NCBI RefSeq assembly: GCF_024198235.1 | Contig: NZ_JAKCFB010000005.1 | Coordinates: forward strand, 1-64,000 | Reading direction: 5' to 3' | Source of the DNA: Myxococcus dinghuensis | GTDB taxonomy: Bacteria; Myxococcota; Myxococcia; Myxococcales; Myxococcaceae | Length of the DNA: 64,000 bases | Part shown: positions 34,524 through 43,226 of the stretch, piece by piece | How positions within the stretch are numbered: the first letter of the stretch is position 1 | Layout: each line of letters starts with the position of its first letter | The notes under the pieces: generated by a model | What the model saw: only the letters and a program-made list of their open reading frames with translations | The model's database searches: none | Told to the model about the DNA's origin: nothing | Translations under genes and position numbers: made by a program

Positions 34524-35606
34524 CTACTTCGGCACGGCCTTGAGCGAGGCCTTGCCGTCCTTGATGACGACCTTGAACTCCACCGCCTTCGCGTTGTGCT
34601 GCTTGAGCAGCTCCGGCACCTGCTTGCGCAGCGTGGCGGCCACCGACTCGTAGGACATCTTCGACGTGTCCTCCTGGCAGCGCCGCTTCGCGGTGACGTA
34701 GGCGTCGTACACGGCCCGCAGCTTGTCGTCGGACATGCCGCTGTTCCCGGTGGCGGGAGGCTTGGGCGCCGACGCGGCCACTGGCGGCACGGAGGCGGGG
34801 CGCGCGGGAGGCACCGTCGACGCGGCCGGCTTCGCCACGCTCACCGGAGGCACCGCGGGGCGCGAGGGCGCGGCCCCCGCCAGGGGCGGAGTCACCGTGG
34901 GCAAGCCCTTCGAGGGCGTCCCCGGCACCGGCGCCACCGCGGGCCCCCCCGCGCGCGGCGCCACTCCCGGCGGAACCACGGGCGCGATGCCCGGGACACC
35001 CGTGGACGCGGGCTTCACGGCGGGCGCCACGGCCGCCGGCACGGGCGTGACGGCGGGCGTGCTCCGGGGGGCCTGCGGCGACTGCGTCGAGGACGGAGCG
35101 CCCGCGGCCAGCGGCGGCTCGTTGACCGGACGGGGGCGGACCATCTCCTCCACCTCCTCGAAGTCCATGTCGGAGATGTCCTCCGGCAGCTCCACCACGC
35201 CCTTCTTGCCGTCCTTGCTCGAGGGGCCGCGCACCTCCGCGCGACGACGGGCCTTGAACAGGTCGCGCTTGTAGGTGCCCGCTTCGATCTCCTGCAGCGT
35301 GCGCGCCCACAGCCGCTCGTACGTGAGGTACTTGCTGTGGATGCTGCCGACGCGGAACTTCGCGGCGGTGCTGCGGATGAACGAGCTCTTGAGCCGGTTC
35401 ACCCGCTTCTTGAAGTCGTCATGGGCCTTGGAGGGCGGGTGCCGCTCGTTGCCCAGGAAGTACTGCTCGAAGAGGTTGCGGAGGACGGCGAGGTCCGCCT
35501 CCAGCGACTCGCATTCCTGGAGGACGGCCTCGCTGGAGCTGGCATCCCCTTGCGGCTTTCCTGCGGAGGACCTTGCGGCGGACTGTCGGGCGTCGGGGGG
35601 CGGCAT
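34524..35606 (-). CDS. Pro/Ala-linker protein with conserved N- and C-terminal domains, unknown function
   Basis: The 360-residue protein has an N-terminal helical domain (about 25-110: ESLEADLAVLRNLFEQYFLG, DDFKKRVNRLKSSFIRST), a long Pro/Ala/Val-rich linker (about 155-270) and a C-terminal helical domain (about 280-360: KLRAVYDAYVTAKRRCQEDT, LRKQVPELLKQHNAKAVEFK). I recognise the pattern from uncharacterised myxobacterial proteins but cannot assign a function. There is no signal peptide, so it is probably cytoplasmic. It precedes kdsC in an operon. Confidence 0.7.
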   Translation of the reverse strand: MPPPDARQSAARSSAGKPQGDASSSEAVLQECESLEADLAVLRNLFEQYFLGNERHPPSKAHDDFKKRVNRLKSSFIRSTAAKFRVGSIHSKYLTYERLWARTLQEIEAGTYKRDLFKARRRAEVRGPSSKDGKKGVVELPEDISDMDFEEVEEMVRPRPVNEPPLAAGAPSSTQSPQAPRSTPAVTPVPAAVAPAVKPASTGVPGIAPVVPPGVAPRAGGPAVAPVPGTPSKGLPTVTPPLAGAAPSRPAVPPVSVAKPAASTVPPARPASVPPVAASAPKPPATGNSGMSDDKLRAVYDAYVTAKRRCQEDTSKMSYESVAATLRKQVPELLKQHNAKAVEFKVVIKDGKASLKAVPK

Positions 35607-35647
35607 GACACCTCAGAGTGTCCCCAACCCGCGCGCGGGGATCAACC

Positions 35648-36964
35648 TCACGCCGCCGTCGGTGTGGGCCCCAGGCCGCCCGCCACCTCGCCCGCCCCCC
35701 TGCGACCCTTCTGGTAGAGCAGCACCGCTCCAATGGTGAACATGCACAGGGAGATGAACTGGCTGGTGGACACGTTGAACCAGGCCTCCATCGGCACCGA
35801 CTCCGCTAGCCGGGAGCCCCCCAGCGTCTCGAGCAGGCCGTGCAGGGTGCCCCGCTCGTTGTCGCCACGGAACAATTCCACCGTGCTGCGCAGCACCGCG
35901 TAGGCCATCAGCCACAGGGCGAGGATGTGGCCGTGGAAGCGGCGGTAGCGGCGCGCGTACAGGAGCCCCAGGAAGAGGGCCATCTGACCCAGGGACTCGA
36001 AGAGCTGGGTGGGGTAGACCCCCAGGGTGTGCCCGTGCTGCAGCACCCAGTCCGACATGCGCACCGCGCCCGGGACGGCCTGGCTGAACACCTCGCCGGT
36101 GGCCTCCACCACGTAGCGCGCCGGGTTCAGGAGGTCCGCCTGCGAGGCGTACGCGGCGCTCGGGCCCGCCCCCGCCCGGCCCAGCAGGTCCTGCGACAGG
36201 CCGGGGCCCGGGAAGTGGACGGCCAGCCCCGAGTCCGCCGGGGCCACGTCCCCCCAGCAGCAGCCCGCACTGAAGCACCCCAGCCGGCCCAGGCATTGCC
36301 CCAGGGACACGGTGGGGATGCACACATCCGCCAGGCGCCAGAAGTCGATGTGCTGGCTGCGCGCGAACAGCCACGCCGCCACCGCGGCGCCGACGAGGCC
36401 TCCGTAGAAGACGAGCCCGCCGGCCAGCGAGAACACCTGCGTCCAGTCCTTCGCGTAGTCCTTCCAGTTGACGACCACGAACAGGAACCTGCTGCCGAGG
36501 ATGCCGCCCACGAGCGCCCAGAAGGCCAGGTCCATCACCTGCTCGCGCTTGCGGGGCCCCTCCGTGTCCACCCACTGGCCCTCCACCCACGCAAGCTTGC
36601 GCCACTCGTCCTGCGCCAGCCGGGACGCCACCGTCACCGCGGAGATGAAGCCCCCCGCGAGCAGCACGCCGTAGGTGTGCAGGGGGAAGCCCTCGCCCTT
36701 GCCACCGGGGAACACGTCCGGAGGGAGCGCGTACCACATGCCGAAGGCCGCGAGCGCCAGGCCGCTGGCGCCGTAGTAGGCCGCGCGCCACAGCCGGTCC
36801 TGCCGGGACACCGCCCGCCGCACGCCCGTCTTCGGGTCCTTCTCCCCCACGGCCGTGCGCCAGCCGTTGAAGGTGATGTAGCCCACCAGCCCTCCCATGA
36901 GGACGAACAGCAGGAGCTGCGTCCAGAGGGTGGTGAAGGTGAAGCGGAAGAGGATGGGGAGCAT
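35648..36964 (-). CDS. lgt: prolipoprotein diacylglyceryl transferase family protein (Lgt)
   Basis: Transfers diacylglycerol to the lipobox Cys of prolipoproteins at the inner membrane. The 438 residues carry FPLHTYGVLLAGGF (the substrate-site His-Xaa-Tyr segment), SRFLFVVVNW, GRLGCFSAGCCWG in the Lgt signature position, and YPTQLFESLGQM. It is longer than E. coli Lgt because of about 90 extra N-terminal residues with membrane helices and a hydrophilic insert near residues 255-320. Two signal peptidase II genes lie immediately upstream, so the window clusters most of the lipoprotein maturation pathway. Confidence 0.88.
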   Translation of the reverse strand: MLPILFRFTFTTLWTQLLLFVLMGGLVGYITFNGWRTAVGEKDPKTGVRRAVSRQDRLWRAAYYGASGLALAAFGMWYALPPDVFPGGKGEGFPLHTYGVLLAGGFISAVTVASRLAQDEWRKLAWVEGQWVDTEGPRKREQVMDLAFWALVGGILGSRFLFVVVNWKDYAKDWTQVFSLAGGLVFYGGLVGAAVAAWLFARSQHIDFWRLADVCIPTVSLGQCLGRLGCFSAGCCWGDVAPADSGLAVHFPGPGLSQDLLGRAGAGPSAAYASQADLLNPARYVVEATGEVFSQAVPGAVRMSDWVLQHGHTLGVYPTQLFESLGQMALFLGLLYARRYRRFHGHILALWLMAYAVLRSTVELFRGDNERGTLHGLLETLGGSRLAESVPMEAWFNVSTSQFISLCMFTIGAVLLYQKGRRGAGEVAGGLGPTPTAA

Positions 36965-37095
36965 GGGGACCTGCCGGACGGAGACGGGAGGGGCTGCGCC
37001 ACGCGAAGGCTACCCGCGCCGCGCGGCGGGACAAGCCGCGGAGGCCTCCACGCGGACCCTGGCATCCGCCCGGCGGGCCTCCAGGAGGACGAGCG

Positions 37096-37719
37096 TCAGC
37101 CCTTGGTGGCGTCCTGCGCCGCGGGCTTCTCCACCGGCTTCTCCTTGCGGACGAAGGCGTCGATGACGAGCAGGCCCACGCCGACACAGATGGCCGAGTC
37201 CGCGATGTTGAAGGACGGCCACGTCGCCTTGTCGAACCAGTGCGCCTCGATGAAGTCGATGACGAAGCCGCGCGCCAGCCGGTCGATGTAGTTGCCCAGC
37301 GCGCCACCGAGCACCAGCGGCAGGCCCCACAGCGCCCACTTCTCCGCCGGGTCGGAGCCGGACAGCTTGCGGAAGTAGAAGACGATGAGGAGCACCGCGC
37401 CCAGGCTCACGACGTGGAACAGGGGCCCCCGCGTCTCGGGGGAGAGGCTCCGGAACAGGCCCCAGGCGGCGCCCGGGTTCTCCGCGTAGCGCAGGCGGAG
37501 GAAGGAGTCGGCGACCTCGATGTGGCGGCGCGGGCGGTAGTGCAGCCCGTCGAAGCCCTGGGCGGGAGGCTCCCCCACCATGGCGCCGATGCGGCCGCCC
37601 AGCGTCTCCTGGCCATCCATCTGCGTGGTCAGCTCGCGGACGACGAGGTACTTCGTCCACTGGTCCAGGGCGATGACGGCCAGGGCGACGGCGACGAGGA
37701 TGACGTATTTGCGAGGCAC
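37096..37719 (-). CDS. lspA: lipoprotein signal peptidase II, copy 1
   Basis: The 207-residue inner-membrane aspartyl protease removes signal peptides from diacylated prolipoproteins. LspA motifs are DQWTKYLVV, RYAENPGAAWGLF, GGALGNYIDRL and FNIADSAICVG, with both catalytic Asp residues. A periplasmic insert (about 35-70: QETLGGRIGAMVGEPPAQ) lengthens it relative to E. coli LspA. GTG 37719 begins right before the first membrane helix; a longer GTG start at 37749 is possible. It lies 33 bp downstream of a second lspA. Confidence 0.92.
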   Translation of the reverse strand: MPRKYVILVAVALAVIALDQWTKYLVVRELTTQMDGQETLGGRIGAMVGEPPAQGFDGLHYRPRRHIEVADSFLRLRYAENPGAAWGLFRSLSPETRGPLFHVVSLGAVLLIVFYFRKLSGSDPAEKWALWGLPLVLGGALGNYIDRLARGFVIDFIEAHWFDKATWPSFNIADSAICVGVGLLVIDAFVRKEKPVEKPAAQDATKG

Positions 37720-37752
37720 GGCTCGGGGCTTACACCACGAGCCCCCCACCCG

Positions 37753-38379
37753 TCACGGATTGGGGCTCTCCTTGAGGGGCGCCGGAACGGGGTCCGGGCG
37801 GCGCACCTTGAGGGAGTCCAGCAGCATGAAGGCCACGCCCACGCAGATGGCCGCGTCGGCCACGTTGAAGGTGGGCCAGCGCATGCCCGGCTGGTTGCGC
37901 CAGTGCCAGTCGATGAAGTCGATGACGTAGCCGCGGATGAGCCGATCCGTGAAGTTGCCCAGCGCCCCGCCGGTGATGAGCGCGAGCGCCACGCGCACCA
38001 GCTTCTGGCCGGGCTCCGTGCGGCGGTACATGAAGAAGATGAAGCCCAGCGCCGCCAGGCTGACGACGTGGAAGAAGGCGCGGCGCACGCTCTCCGGCAG
38101 GTCCGCGAAGAGGCCCCAGGCGGCGCCCGGGTTCTCCACGTAGCGGAAGTGCCAGTAGTCCTCGATGAAGCGATGCGGCCGGGTCACGCGACGCGTGTTG
38201 CCCTCCGTCATCGGGTCATTGTCCAGATTCTGTTCGGAGAAGTAGCCCGTCACCCGCGACAGGCCCTCCCTGCCGTCCAGGGCATCCGTCAACCGGGACA
38301 CAGCCAGATATTTGGTCACCTGGTCGGCGAGGAGCACCGTGGTGGCCACGAGGACGAGGAGGCGAATGGAGGCTTTCAT
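37753..38379 (-). CDS. lspA: lipoprotein signal peptidase II, copy 2
   Basis: The 208-residue paralogue of the adjacent gene has DQVTKYLAV, RYVENPGAAWGLF, GGALGNFTDRL and FNVADAAICVG, so both catalytic Asp residues are intact. It has its own insert (about 40-72: YFSEQNLDNDPMTEGNTRR). M. xanthus is known to hold several lspA paralogues, including an adjacent pair, and LspA is the target of its own antibiotic TA (myxovirescin). ATG 38379 starts the first membrane helix (MKASIRLLVLVATTVLLA). Confidence 0.92.
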   Translation of the reverse strand: MKASIRLLVLVATTVLLADQVTKYLAVSRLTDALDGREGLSRVTGYFSEQNLDNDPMTEGNTRRVTRPHRFIEDYWHFRYVENPGAAWGLFADLPESVRRAFFHVVSLAALGFIFFMYRRTEPGQKLVRVALALITGGALGNFTDRLIRGYVIDFIDWHWRNQPGMRWPTFNVADAAICVGVAFMLLDSLKVRRPDPVPAPLKESPNP

Positions 38380-38500
38380 GACGCGTCCGTGTCCTCTAAC
38401 CCGCCCCCCCGAGGCCTGACAACCCGGAGAGCCCACCCGGCGGTGAACCGCATGGCCGCTCTGTCTCCCGGCCAGCGCTCGTTTGGGGCATGGTGCGGAC

Positions 38501-38878
38501 ATGCCGCCTGTTGAGCCGGACGTGAATCCTTCTGTCTCCGACACGCCCCCACCCGCCCCGACCTCCACCGCGAAGGCCGAGAAGCCGTCGTTGATGGCGC
38601 GCTTCAAGAACCTGCTGCTGGAGTACGGCCCGCTGGCGTTCGTGGTGCACTACGCCATCTTCGGGCTGGTGCTGGGTGGCTTCTACGTGGCCATCAAGCT
38701 CGGCTTCCGGCCGGAGAGCACGGGTGCCCAGGCAGGGACGTGGGCCGCGGCCTACGCGCTGACCCAGGTGGTCAAGCCCCTGCGGCTGGCCGCGGTGTTC
38801 CTGCTCACGCCACTGGTGGCCCGGATTCCTCCGATCCACCGCTTCATCGAGCGCAACAAGCACAAGTGGAGCATGTGA
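38501..38878 (+). CDS. DUF1279 / FAM210-like membrane protein
   Basis: A 125-residue protein with a Pro/Thr-rich N-terminus and a C-terminal DUF1279-like domain (about 40-110: FKNLLLEYGPLAFVVHYAIF, GLVLGGFYVAIKLG, LRLAAVFLLTPLVARIP) with two hydrophobic helices. FAM210-type proteins are poorly understood. ATG 38501 is preferred; an upstream TTG at 38483 is possible. Confidence 0.75.
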   Translation: MPPVEPDVNPSVSDTPPPAPTSTAKAEKPSLMARFKNLLLEYGPLAFVVHYAIFGLVLGGFYVAIKLGFRPESTGAQAGTWAAAYALTQVVKPLRLAAVFLLTPLVARIPPIHRFIERNKHKWSM

Positions 38879-38885
38879 GCACCGC

Positions 38886-38910
38886 GGCGGCCCGACCCAT
38901 CCGGGCCGCC
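38886..38910. terminator. bidirectional hairpin between convergent genes
   Basis: GGCGGCCCG pairs perfectly with CGGGCCGCC around a 7-nt loop, directly after the DUF1279 gene and facing the convergent endonuclease-family lipoprotein. No clear T-run on either side. Confidence 0.6.
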
Positions 38911-38935
38911 ACGGGGTGAAGCACGACGCCCGACC

Positions 38936-40756
38936 TCAGAAGGCCGGGACGCGGAAGTCCTTCACGATGCCCATGTGCTGCATCTGGGAGGCGCCGCTGT
39001 CGTTCGTCTGGGCCGGGGAGATCTCCGAGATGGGCGTGTACACGCGGCTGTCGAGCACCAGGCCGCCCGGGAACGTGCTGTTCCCGATGACGGTGGACTG
39101 CCGGTACTGGTTCAGGTCCTCGTCCACCAGCACATGGTCGTAGGGCTTGTTGCGGCCGGCGTTGGTGTTGACGTTGCCGTTCTTGTCCGCCGGGTACGGC
39201 GCGGTGGTGACGACCACGTTCTTGAAGGTGTTGAAGCAGCTCTCCGTGCGGCTGTCCGTGTTGAAGTCGCCGCCGATGACCAGGTAGTCGCCCTCGGGGA
39301 CCTGCGCGCGGATGTAGTTGAGGATGGCGTTCGCCTCGGTGTTGCGCGTGGACGCGTTGCGGGTGAGCAGGTGCACGCTCACGGCCCAGAGGTCACGCGG
39401 CCCGGGGATGTCGATGCGCGCCCAGGCGAAGTCGCGGTTGTCGACCTCCGGGTCCTTCCACTCACCGGACTGGATGATGGGCCAGCGGCTGATGATGCCG
39501 TTGGGGATCTGCGCGCCCGACTCGCGGTAGTACGAGAAGCCCTGGCCAACCTGGTTGACCATCGAGCCGATGTCCGACGCGGAGTTGTTCAGGTAGTTGA
39601 ACTCCTGGACGAGCACCACGTCGGGCTTCACGCCCTGCATCAGGCGGATGCCGTGGCCCAGGTCGTAGTCCTGGCCATTCCCGCTGGAGAGGTTGGCCGC
39701 CATGATGCGGATGTTCGTGTAGCTGCCCGTGCCGGTGCCACCGTCCGTGCCGGCATCCGTGCCCGCGTCGGTCCCGGCGTCGGTCTGCGAGCCACCGTCC
39801 GTCGTGCCGCCGTCCGTCGTGCCACCGTCCGTCGTGCTCCCACCATCGGTCGTCGTGCCACCGTCGGTCGTCGTGCCACCATCGGTCGTCGTGCCACCAT
39901 CGGTCGTCGAACCACCGTCCGTGACGACGCCACCATCCGTCGTCGTGCCGCCGTCCGTCGTCGTGCCACCGTCCGTGACGACGCCACCGTCTGTCGTCGT
40001 GCCACCGTCCGTCGTCGTGCCGCCGTCCGTCGTCGTGCCACCGTCCGTGACGACGCCACCGTCCGTCGTCGTGCCGCCGTCCGTCGTCGTGCCGCCGTCC
40101 GTCGTGCTCCCACCATCGGTCGTCGAACCACCGTCCGTCGTGGAGCCGCCGTCCGTCGTGGAGCCGCCGTCCGTCGTGGAGCCGCCGTCCGTCGTGCTCC
40201 CACCATCGGTCGTCGAACCGCCGTCGGTCGTCGTGCCACCGTCCGTGACGACGCCACCATCCGTCGTCGAACCGCCGTCCGTGACGACACCACCGTCGTC
40301 GGTCGTCGAGCCACCGTCATCCGTCGTCGAGCCACCGTCGTCGGTCGTCGAGCCACCGTCAGTCGTGGAGCCACCGTCGGTGACCTCGCCGCCGTCGGAC
40401 TCGCCGCCATCCGCGCCGCCGTCCGCGCGGGCGCAGGTGCCCACCGGGATGCAGTAGTTGGCCACCCCGCCGTCCGAGTCACCGAACGGGCAGCACTCCG
40501 CCTCGGGGTGCCCGCACTCGCCCTTCGCGTCGCACGCCCACACGCAGACGGAGTGCTCGTAGGCCTCGATGTGGACGCACGTCTCCGCGGCCCCGCACCC
40601 ACCCGCGTCGCTCGCCGGATCACACTCCGCCCAGAGGACACCACCGTCATCCTGCGGTGACGGAATGGGCGGCGGCGAGTCCGAGTCGCCACACGCGAGG
40701 ACGAGGATCATGAGAGCCGACAACGCCCCCACGAGGTAGGAAAGGGTCTTCTTCAT
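38936..40756 (-). CDS. lipoprotein with TDGG-repeat linker and endonuclease/exonuclease/phosphatase domain
   Basis: The 606-residue protein begins with a lipoprotein signal (LVGALSALMILVLAC), then a Cys-rich module (about 40-110) of the kind seen in myxobacterial surface proteins, a low-complexity linker of about 200 residues made of TTDGGS/VTDGG units, and a C-terminal endonuclease/exonuclease/phosphatase fold (about 355-606: IRIMAANLSSGNGQDYD, VVLVQEFNYL, WAVSVHLLTRN, YLVIGGDFNTDS, KPYDHVLVDED). The catalytic Glu, Asp-Asn and late His are present, so it may be a surface nuclease or phosphodiesterase. The linker is Asp-rich and may bind calcium or span the outer surface. Confidence 0.85.
   Translation of the reverse strand: MKKTLSYLVGALSALMILVLACGDSDSPPPIPSPQDDGGVLWAECDPASDAGGCGAAETCVHIEAYEHSVCVWACDAKGECGHPEAECCPFGDSDGGVANYCIPVGTCARADGGADGGESDGGEVTDGGSTTDGGSTTDDGGSTTDDGGSTTDDGGVVTDGGSTTDGGVVTDGGTTTDGGSTTDGGSTTDGGSTTDGGSTTDGGSTTDGGSTTDGGSTTDGGTTTDGGTTTDGGVVTDGGTTTDGGTTTDGGTTTDGGVVTDGGTTTDGGTTTDGGVVTDGGSTTDGGTTTDGGTTTDGGTTTDGGSTTDGGTTDGGTTDGGSQTDAGTDAGTDAGTDGGTGTGSYTNIRIMAANLSSGNGQDYDLGHGIRLMQGVKPDVVLVQEFNYLNNSASDIGSMVNQVGQGFSYYRESGAQIPNGIISRWPIIQSGEWKDPEVDNRDFAWARIDIPGPRDLWAVSVHLLTRNASTRNTEANAILNYIRAQVPEGDYLVIGGDFNTDSRTESCFNTFKNVVVTTAPYPADKNGNVNTNAGRNKPYDHVLVDEDLNQYRQSTVIGNSTFPGGLVLDSRVYTPISEISPAQTNDSGASQMQHMGIVKDFRVPAF
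39778..40392 (-). repeat. in-frame minisatellite encoding TDGG-type repeats
   Basis: About 600 bp of degenerate 15- to 18-bp units (minus strand, encoding GGSTTD, GGTTTD, GGVVTD and DDGGSTTD) form the linker of the nuclease-family lipoprotein. Long internal stretches are identical, so copy number is prone to change and assembly may be inexact here. Confidence 0.9.
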
Positions 40757-40975
40757 ACGCGCAGGCCTGAGTCCTTGCTTCCGTAGGAGTCGATTCAGAG
40801 GGAGATGTCCGCCAGCGCCGGTACGCCGAAGACCGCGCGAGTATAGGCTGCAAGATTGAAACAGTCCTGTGACTTGCCGCTGAATCGTATGTTTACAGCT
40901 GTGAAGGATTGGTGACGCAGTGCCACAACCGCGTAACGCGCATCGTCACGCGGACCAGGGATGCGGAGGAACGTG

Positions 40976-41749
40976 GTGAGCCGGGAGCGGGGGCACGACG
41001 CGGTGGTGACGGTCCAGTTGCATGGCGCACTGAACGACTTCCTCCCGCCCCGCGAGCGCGGCGCTCCGTTGGTGGTTCCGCTCCAGGGGACACCTTCCGT
41101 GAAGGACCTCCTCGAGTCGGTGGGTCCCCCACATCCGGAGCTCGACGTGGTCCAGGTGGACGGCCACGCGGTGGGCTTCGCCCATCGGGTCCACCCGGGT
41201 TCCCGAGTGGACGCGTATCCGGCCCGTCATCCGTTCGAGGAAGACCCAACGGTACGAGTCGGTCCGCCCTTGCCCGACATGCCGCGTTTCGTCCTCGACG
41301 TGGGGTTGGGGCGACTCGCTGGCTTCCTCCGGATGCTCGGCTTCGACACCTTGTGGCGCAACGACTTCGCGGACGCGGAGCTGGCCCGGCTGTCCTCCAC
41401 GGAGGAGCGCGTGGTGCTCTCGCGGGACCTGGGCGTGCTCAAGCGGGGCGAGGTCGTCCACGGCTACTTCCCTCGGGAGACGGACCCCGCGGAGCAGTTG
41501 GTCGAGCTGGTGCGCCGCTACGCGCTGACGTCTCGCATGCGCCCCTTCTCCCGCTGCATCGCCTGCAACGCCCCGCTGACCACCGCCACCCCGCAGGAGG
41601 TGGTGGACCGCGTGCCCGCGGGCGTCACGGAGCGCCACTCCCGCTTCCAGCAGTGCCCGGATTGCCGACGTGTCTTCTGGGCCGGCTCGCATCACCAGCG
41701 CATGCAGGCCCTGGTGGACCGCCTGCGGGAACACGAACACGCACGGTGA
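40976..41749 (+). CDS. Mut7-C RNase-domain protein with ubiquitin-like N-terminal domain
   Basis: The 257-residue protein has an N-terminal ubiquitin-like fold (about 8-80: VTVQLHGALNDFLPP, GTPSVKDLLESVG) and a C-terminal Mut7-C domain (about 90-250): FVLDVGLGRLAGFLRMLGFD, VVLSRDLGVL with acidic residues of a PIN-like nuclease, and a zinc ribbon (RCIACNAPL, QCPDCRRVFW). It is predicted to be an RNase. GTG 40976 is chosen because GGAGG lies 6 nt upstream; an ATG at 40961 precedes that ribosome binding site. Confidence 0.82.
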   Translation: MSRERGHDAVVTVQLHGALNDFLPPRERGAPLVVPLQGTPSVKDLLESVGPPHPELDVVQVDGHAVGFAHRVHPGSRVDAYPARHPFEEDPTVRVGPPLPDMPRFVLDVGLGRLAGFLRMLGFDTLWRNDFADAELARLSSTEERVVLSRDLGVLKRGEVVHGYFPRETDPAEQLVELVRRYALTSRMRPFSRCIACNAPLTTATPQEVVDRVPAGVTERHSRFQQCPDCRRVFWAGSHHQRMQALVDRLREHEHAR

Positions 41750-41929
41750 GGGTGTCCCGACGCGCTCGAGGCGCGACGACACCTCGCATCATCCCACCCG
41801 CGCGTGGTCATTCCTGAACCCCGCAAGAAACTGCACCCCGCACTGTTTGCGAGGTAGAACCCACCCCACCCCTGGAACTTCGCGAGCCCGCACCGCTGGG
41901 ATTCTCGGGGTTTACCTGCCTGTCGCTGC

Positions 41930-41945
41930 GGGCACAGGCATTGCT
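41930..41945 (+). promoter_or_regulatory. sigma-54 promoter of the minor pilin operon
   Basis: GGGCACAGGCATTGCT matches the sigma-54 consensus TGGCAC-N5-TTGCW in all but the first base, with the -24 GG and -12 GC at the required spacing (GG 41931-41932, GC 41943-41944). It lies 55 bp upstream of pilX. Sigma-54-dependent expression fits known control of type IV pilus genes in this group. Confidence 0.8.
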
Positions 41946-42000
41946 GATTGCACGACAGTTCCATCCCTCCCCGGGGTGGGGGTGCTCACAGGAGTTCGAG

Positions 42001-42714
42001 ATGCGTCGACCCACAACCCGGAAGAGGGCGGACCAAGGCTTCACCCTCCTCGTCGCACTGGGAGTCGTAGCCGTCGTGACGATGGCGGTCCTCCTGAGCT
42101 ACCGCGTGGTGAGCCGCGAGGCGGACACGCAATCCGATGTGCGCCGGCAGAAGGAGGCGTTCTTCGCGGCGGAGGCGGGACTGGCGGAGGGGCGCGAGGC
42201 ATTGCGGCTGCGACGCGGGTTGGGTGACTCCACGTACACCGCGACGCTCGCCGCCCTCTCCGGCGCGGCCGCCGCGGACGTGGGCCTGGCGGGCGCCAAC
42301 CCGCCCTGGCTGGAGGTCCTCCCCGGCACGGGCGCGGGCGGCTGGAACTACCTGAGCCTGACGCCGGGCGCGATGCCCGCGTCGGAGAAGGCCGCCGCGG
42401 ACAACGACCCCTACGTCGAGTACCCGCTGCAGAACAACGTCCGCTACCGCGTCTTCGTGCGCGACGACAACGACGACGCGCTCGGCAACGCGCAGGACAG
42501 CAACAACCAGGTCTGGGTCATCGCCATCGGCGAGGTGGTGAACCCGAAGGGCCGCCCCACGCGCGCCGTCATCCAGGCGCTCGTCACCAACCAGAGCGCC
42601 GCGACGGCCAACGGCCCCGGCTGCGCCAGCCGCGGCTGCGGCCCGGACAACACCTTCAACAACACCCAGGACACCGAATCTCCCGACACGACCGTCGTGC
42701 GGACCATCCCCTAG
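42001..42714 (+). CDS. pilX: type IVa pilus minor pilin PilX
   Basis: The 237-residue minor pilin has the prepilin peptidase site QG/FTLLVALGVVAVVTMAVLL; as in other PilX/GspK-type pilins the +5 residue is not Glu (here Val). The globular domain is helical then beta (NNVRYRVFVRDDNDDALGNA, VWVIAIGEVV). With PilV, PilW, FimU and PilY1 it forms the priming and tip complex of the pilus. AGGAG lies 6 nt before ATG 42001. First gene of the operon. Confidence 0.88.
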   Translation: MRRPTTRKRADQGFTLLVALGVVAVVTMAVLLSYRVVSREADTQSDVRRQKEAFFAAEAGLAEGREALRLRRGLGDSTYTATLAALSGAAAADVGLAGANPPWLEVLPGTGAGGWNYLSLTPGAMPASEKAAADNDPYVEYPLQNNVRYRVFVRDDNDDALGNAQDSNNQVWVIAIGEVVNPKGRPTRAVIQALVTNQSAATANGPGCASRGCGPDNTFNNTQDTESPDTTVVRTIP

Positions 42715-42737
42715 CCCCGCCGTCACGCGAGCCTCCC

Positions 42738-43226
42738 ATGAGACAACTCTCCCTCCTCGCGCTCCTGCTCCTGCCCGGCCTCGCTGGCGCGGAAGACCTG
42801 GGCGAGCGCGCCTTCGTCCGGCAGTGCGCTGGCTGCCACACCCTCAACCCGCCGCCCGCGCAGCTCGCCCAGTTCAACAAGATGGGCGCGCGCCGCGCCA
42901 CGCGGATCACCTCCGACGCCGAGCGCCGCGTGGAGCTCGGAGAGGTCATCCACCAGCGCACCGTCGAGCAACTCGAGGCCTGGCTGAAGAATCCCAGCCT
43001 GGTCAAGAAGAAGGCGCGCTGTGACACCCAGGGCCTGCTCGAGGCGGAGCGGCACCCGCTGATGGCCTACCTGGCGCTCAGCGTGAAGCCGCCGCCGAAG
43101 ACGCGCGAGCAGCTCCTCCAGGAGCAGCTCGAGAAGGACATCGCCGAGCAGCGCAGCGCGAAGAAGTCTCCCAAGCCCACCGCCCCGTCTTCGTCTCCGA
43201 CCCGCCCAGCCCAGGGGAAGAAGTGA
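42738..43226 (+). CDS. tfcP: non-canonical cytochrome c TfcP, pilus accessory factor
   Basis: A 162-residue exported protein: signal peptide (MRQLSLLALLLLPGLAGA), one c-type heme site CAGCH (Cys30, Cys33, His34), and a basic Lys/Pro-rich C-terminal extension. Work in M. xanthus described TfcP as a cytochrome c with His/Cys heme ligation that helps PilY1.1 bind calcium rather than carrying electrons. Here Cys95 (KKARCDTQG) is the plausible distal ligand; no Met suits that role. Its stop overlaps the pilY1 ATG by one base, matching functional coupling. Confidence 0.85.
   Translation: MRQLSLLALLLLPGLAGAEDLGERAFVRQCAGCHTLNPPPAQLAQFNKMGARRATRITSDAERRVELGEVIHQRTVEQLEAWLKNPSLVKKKARCDTQGLLEAERHPLMAYLALSVKPPPKTREQLLQEQLEKDIAEQRSAKKSPKPTAPSSSPTRPAQGKK

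Noticed and set aside
39778-40392. Possible CRISPR array
   Set aside because: The repeats are contiguous, in frame with a lipoprotein gene, without unique spacers.
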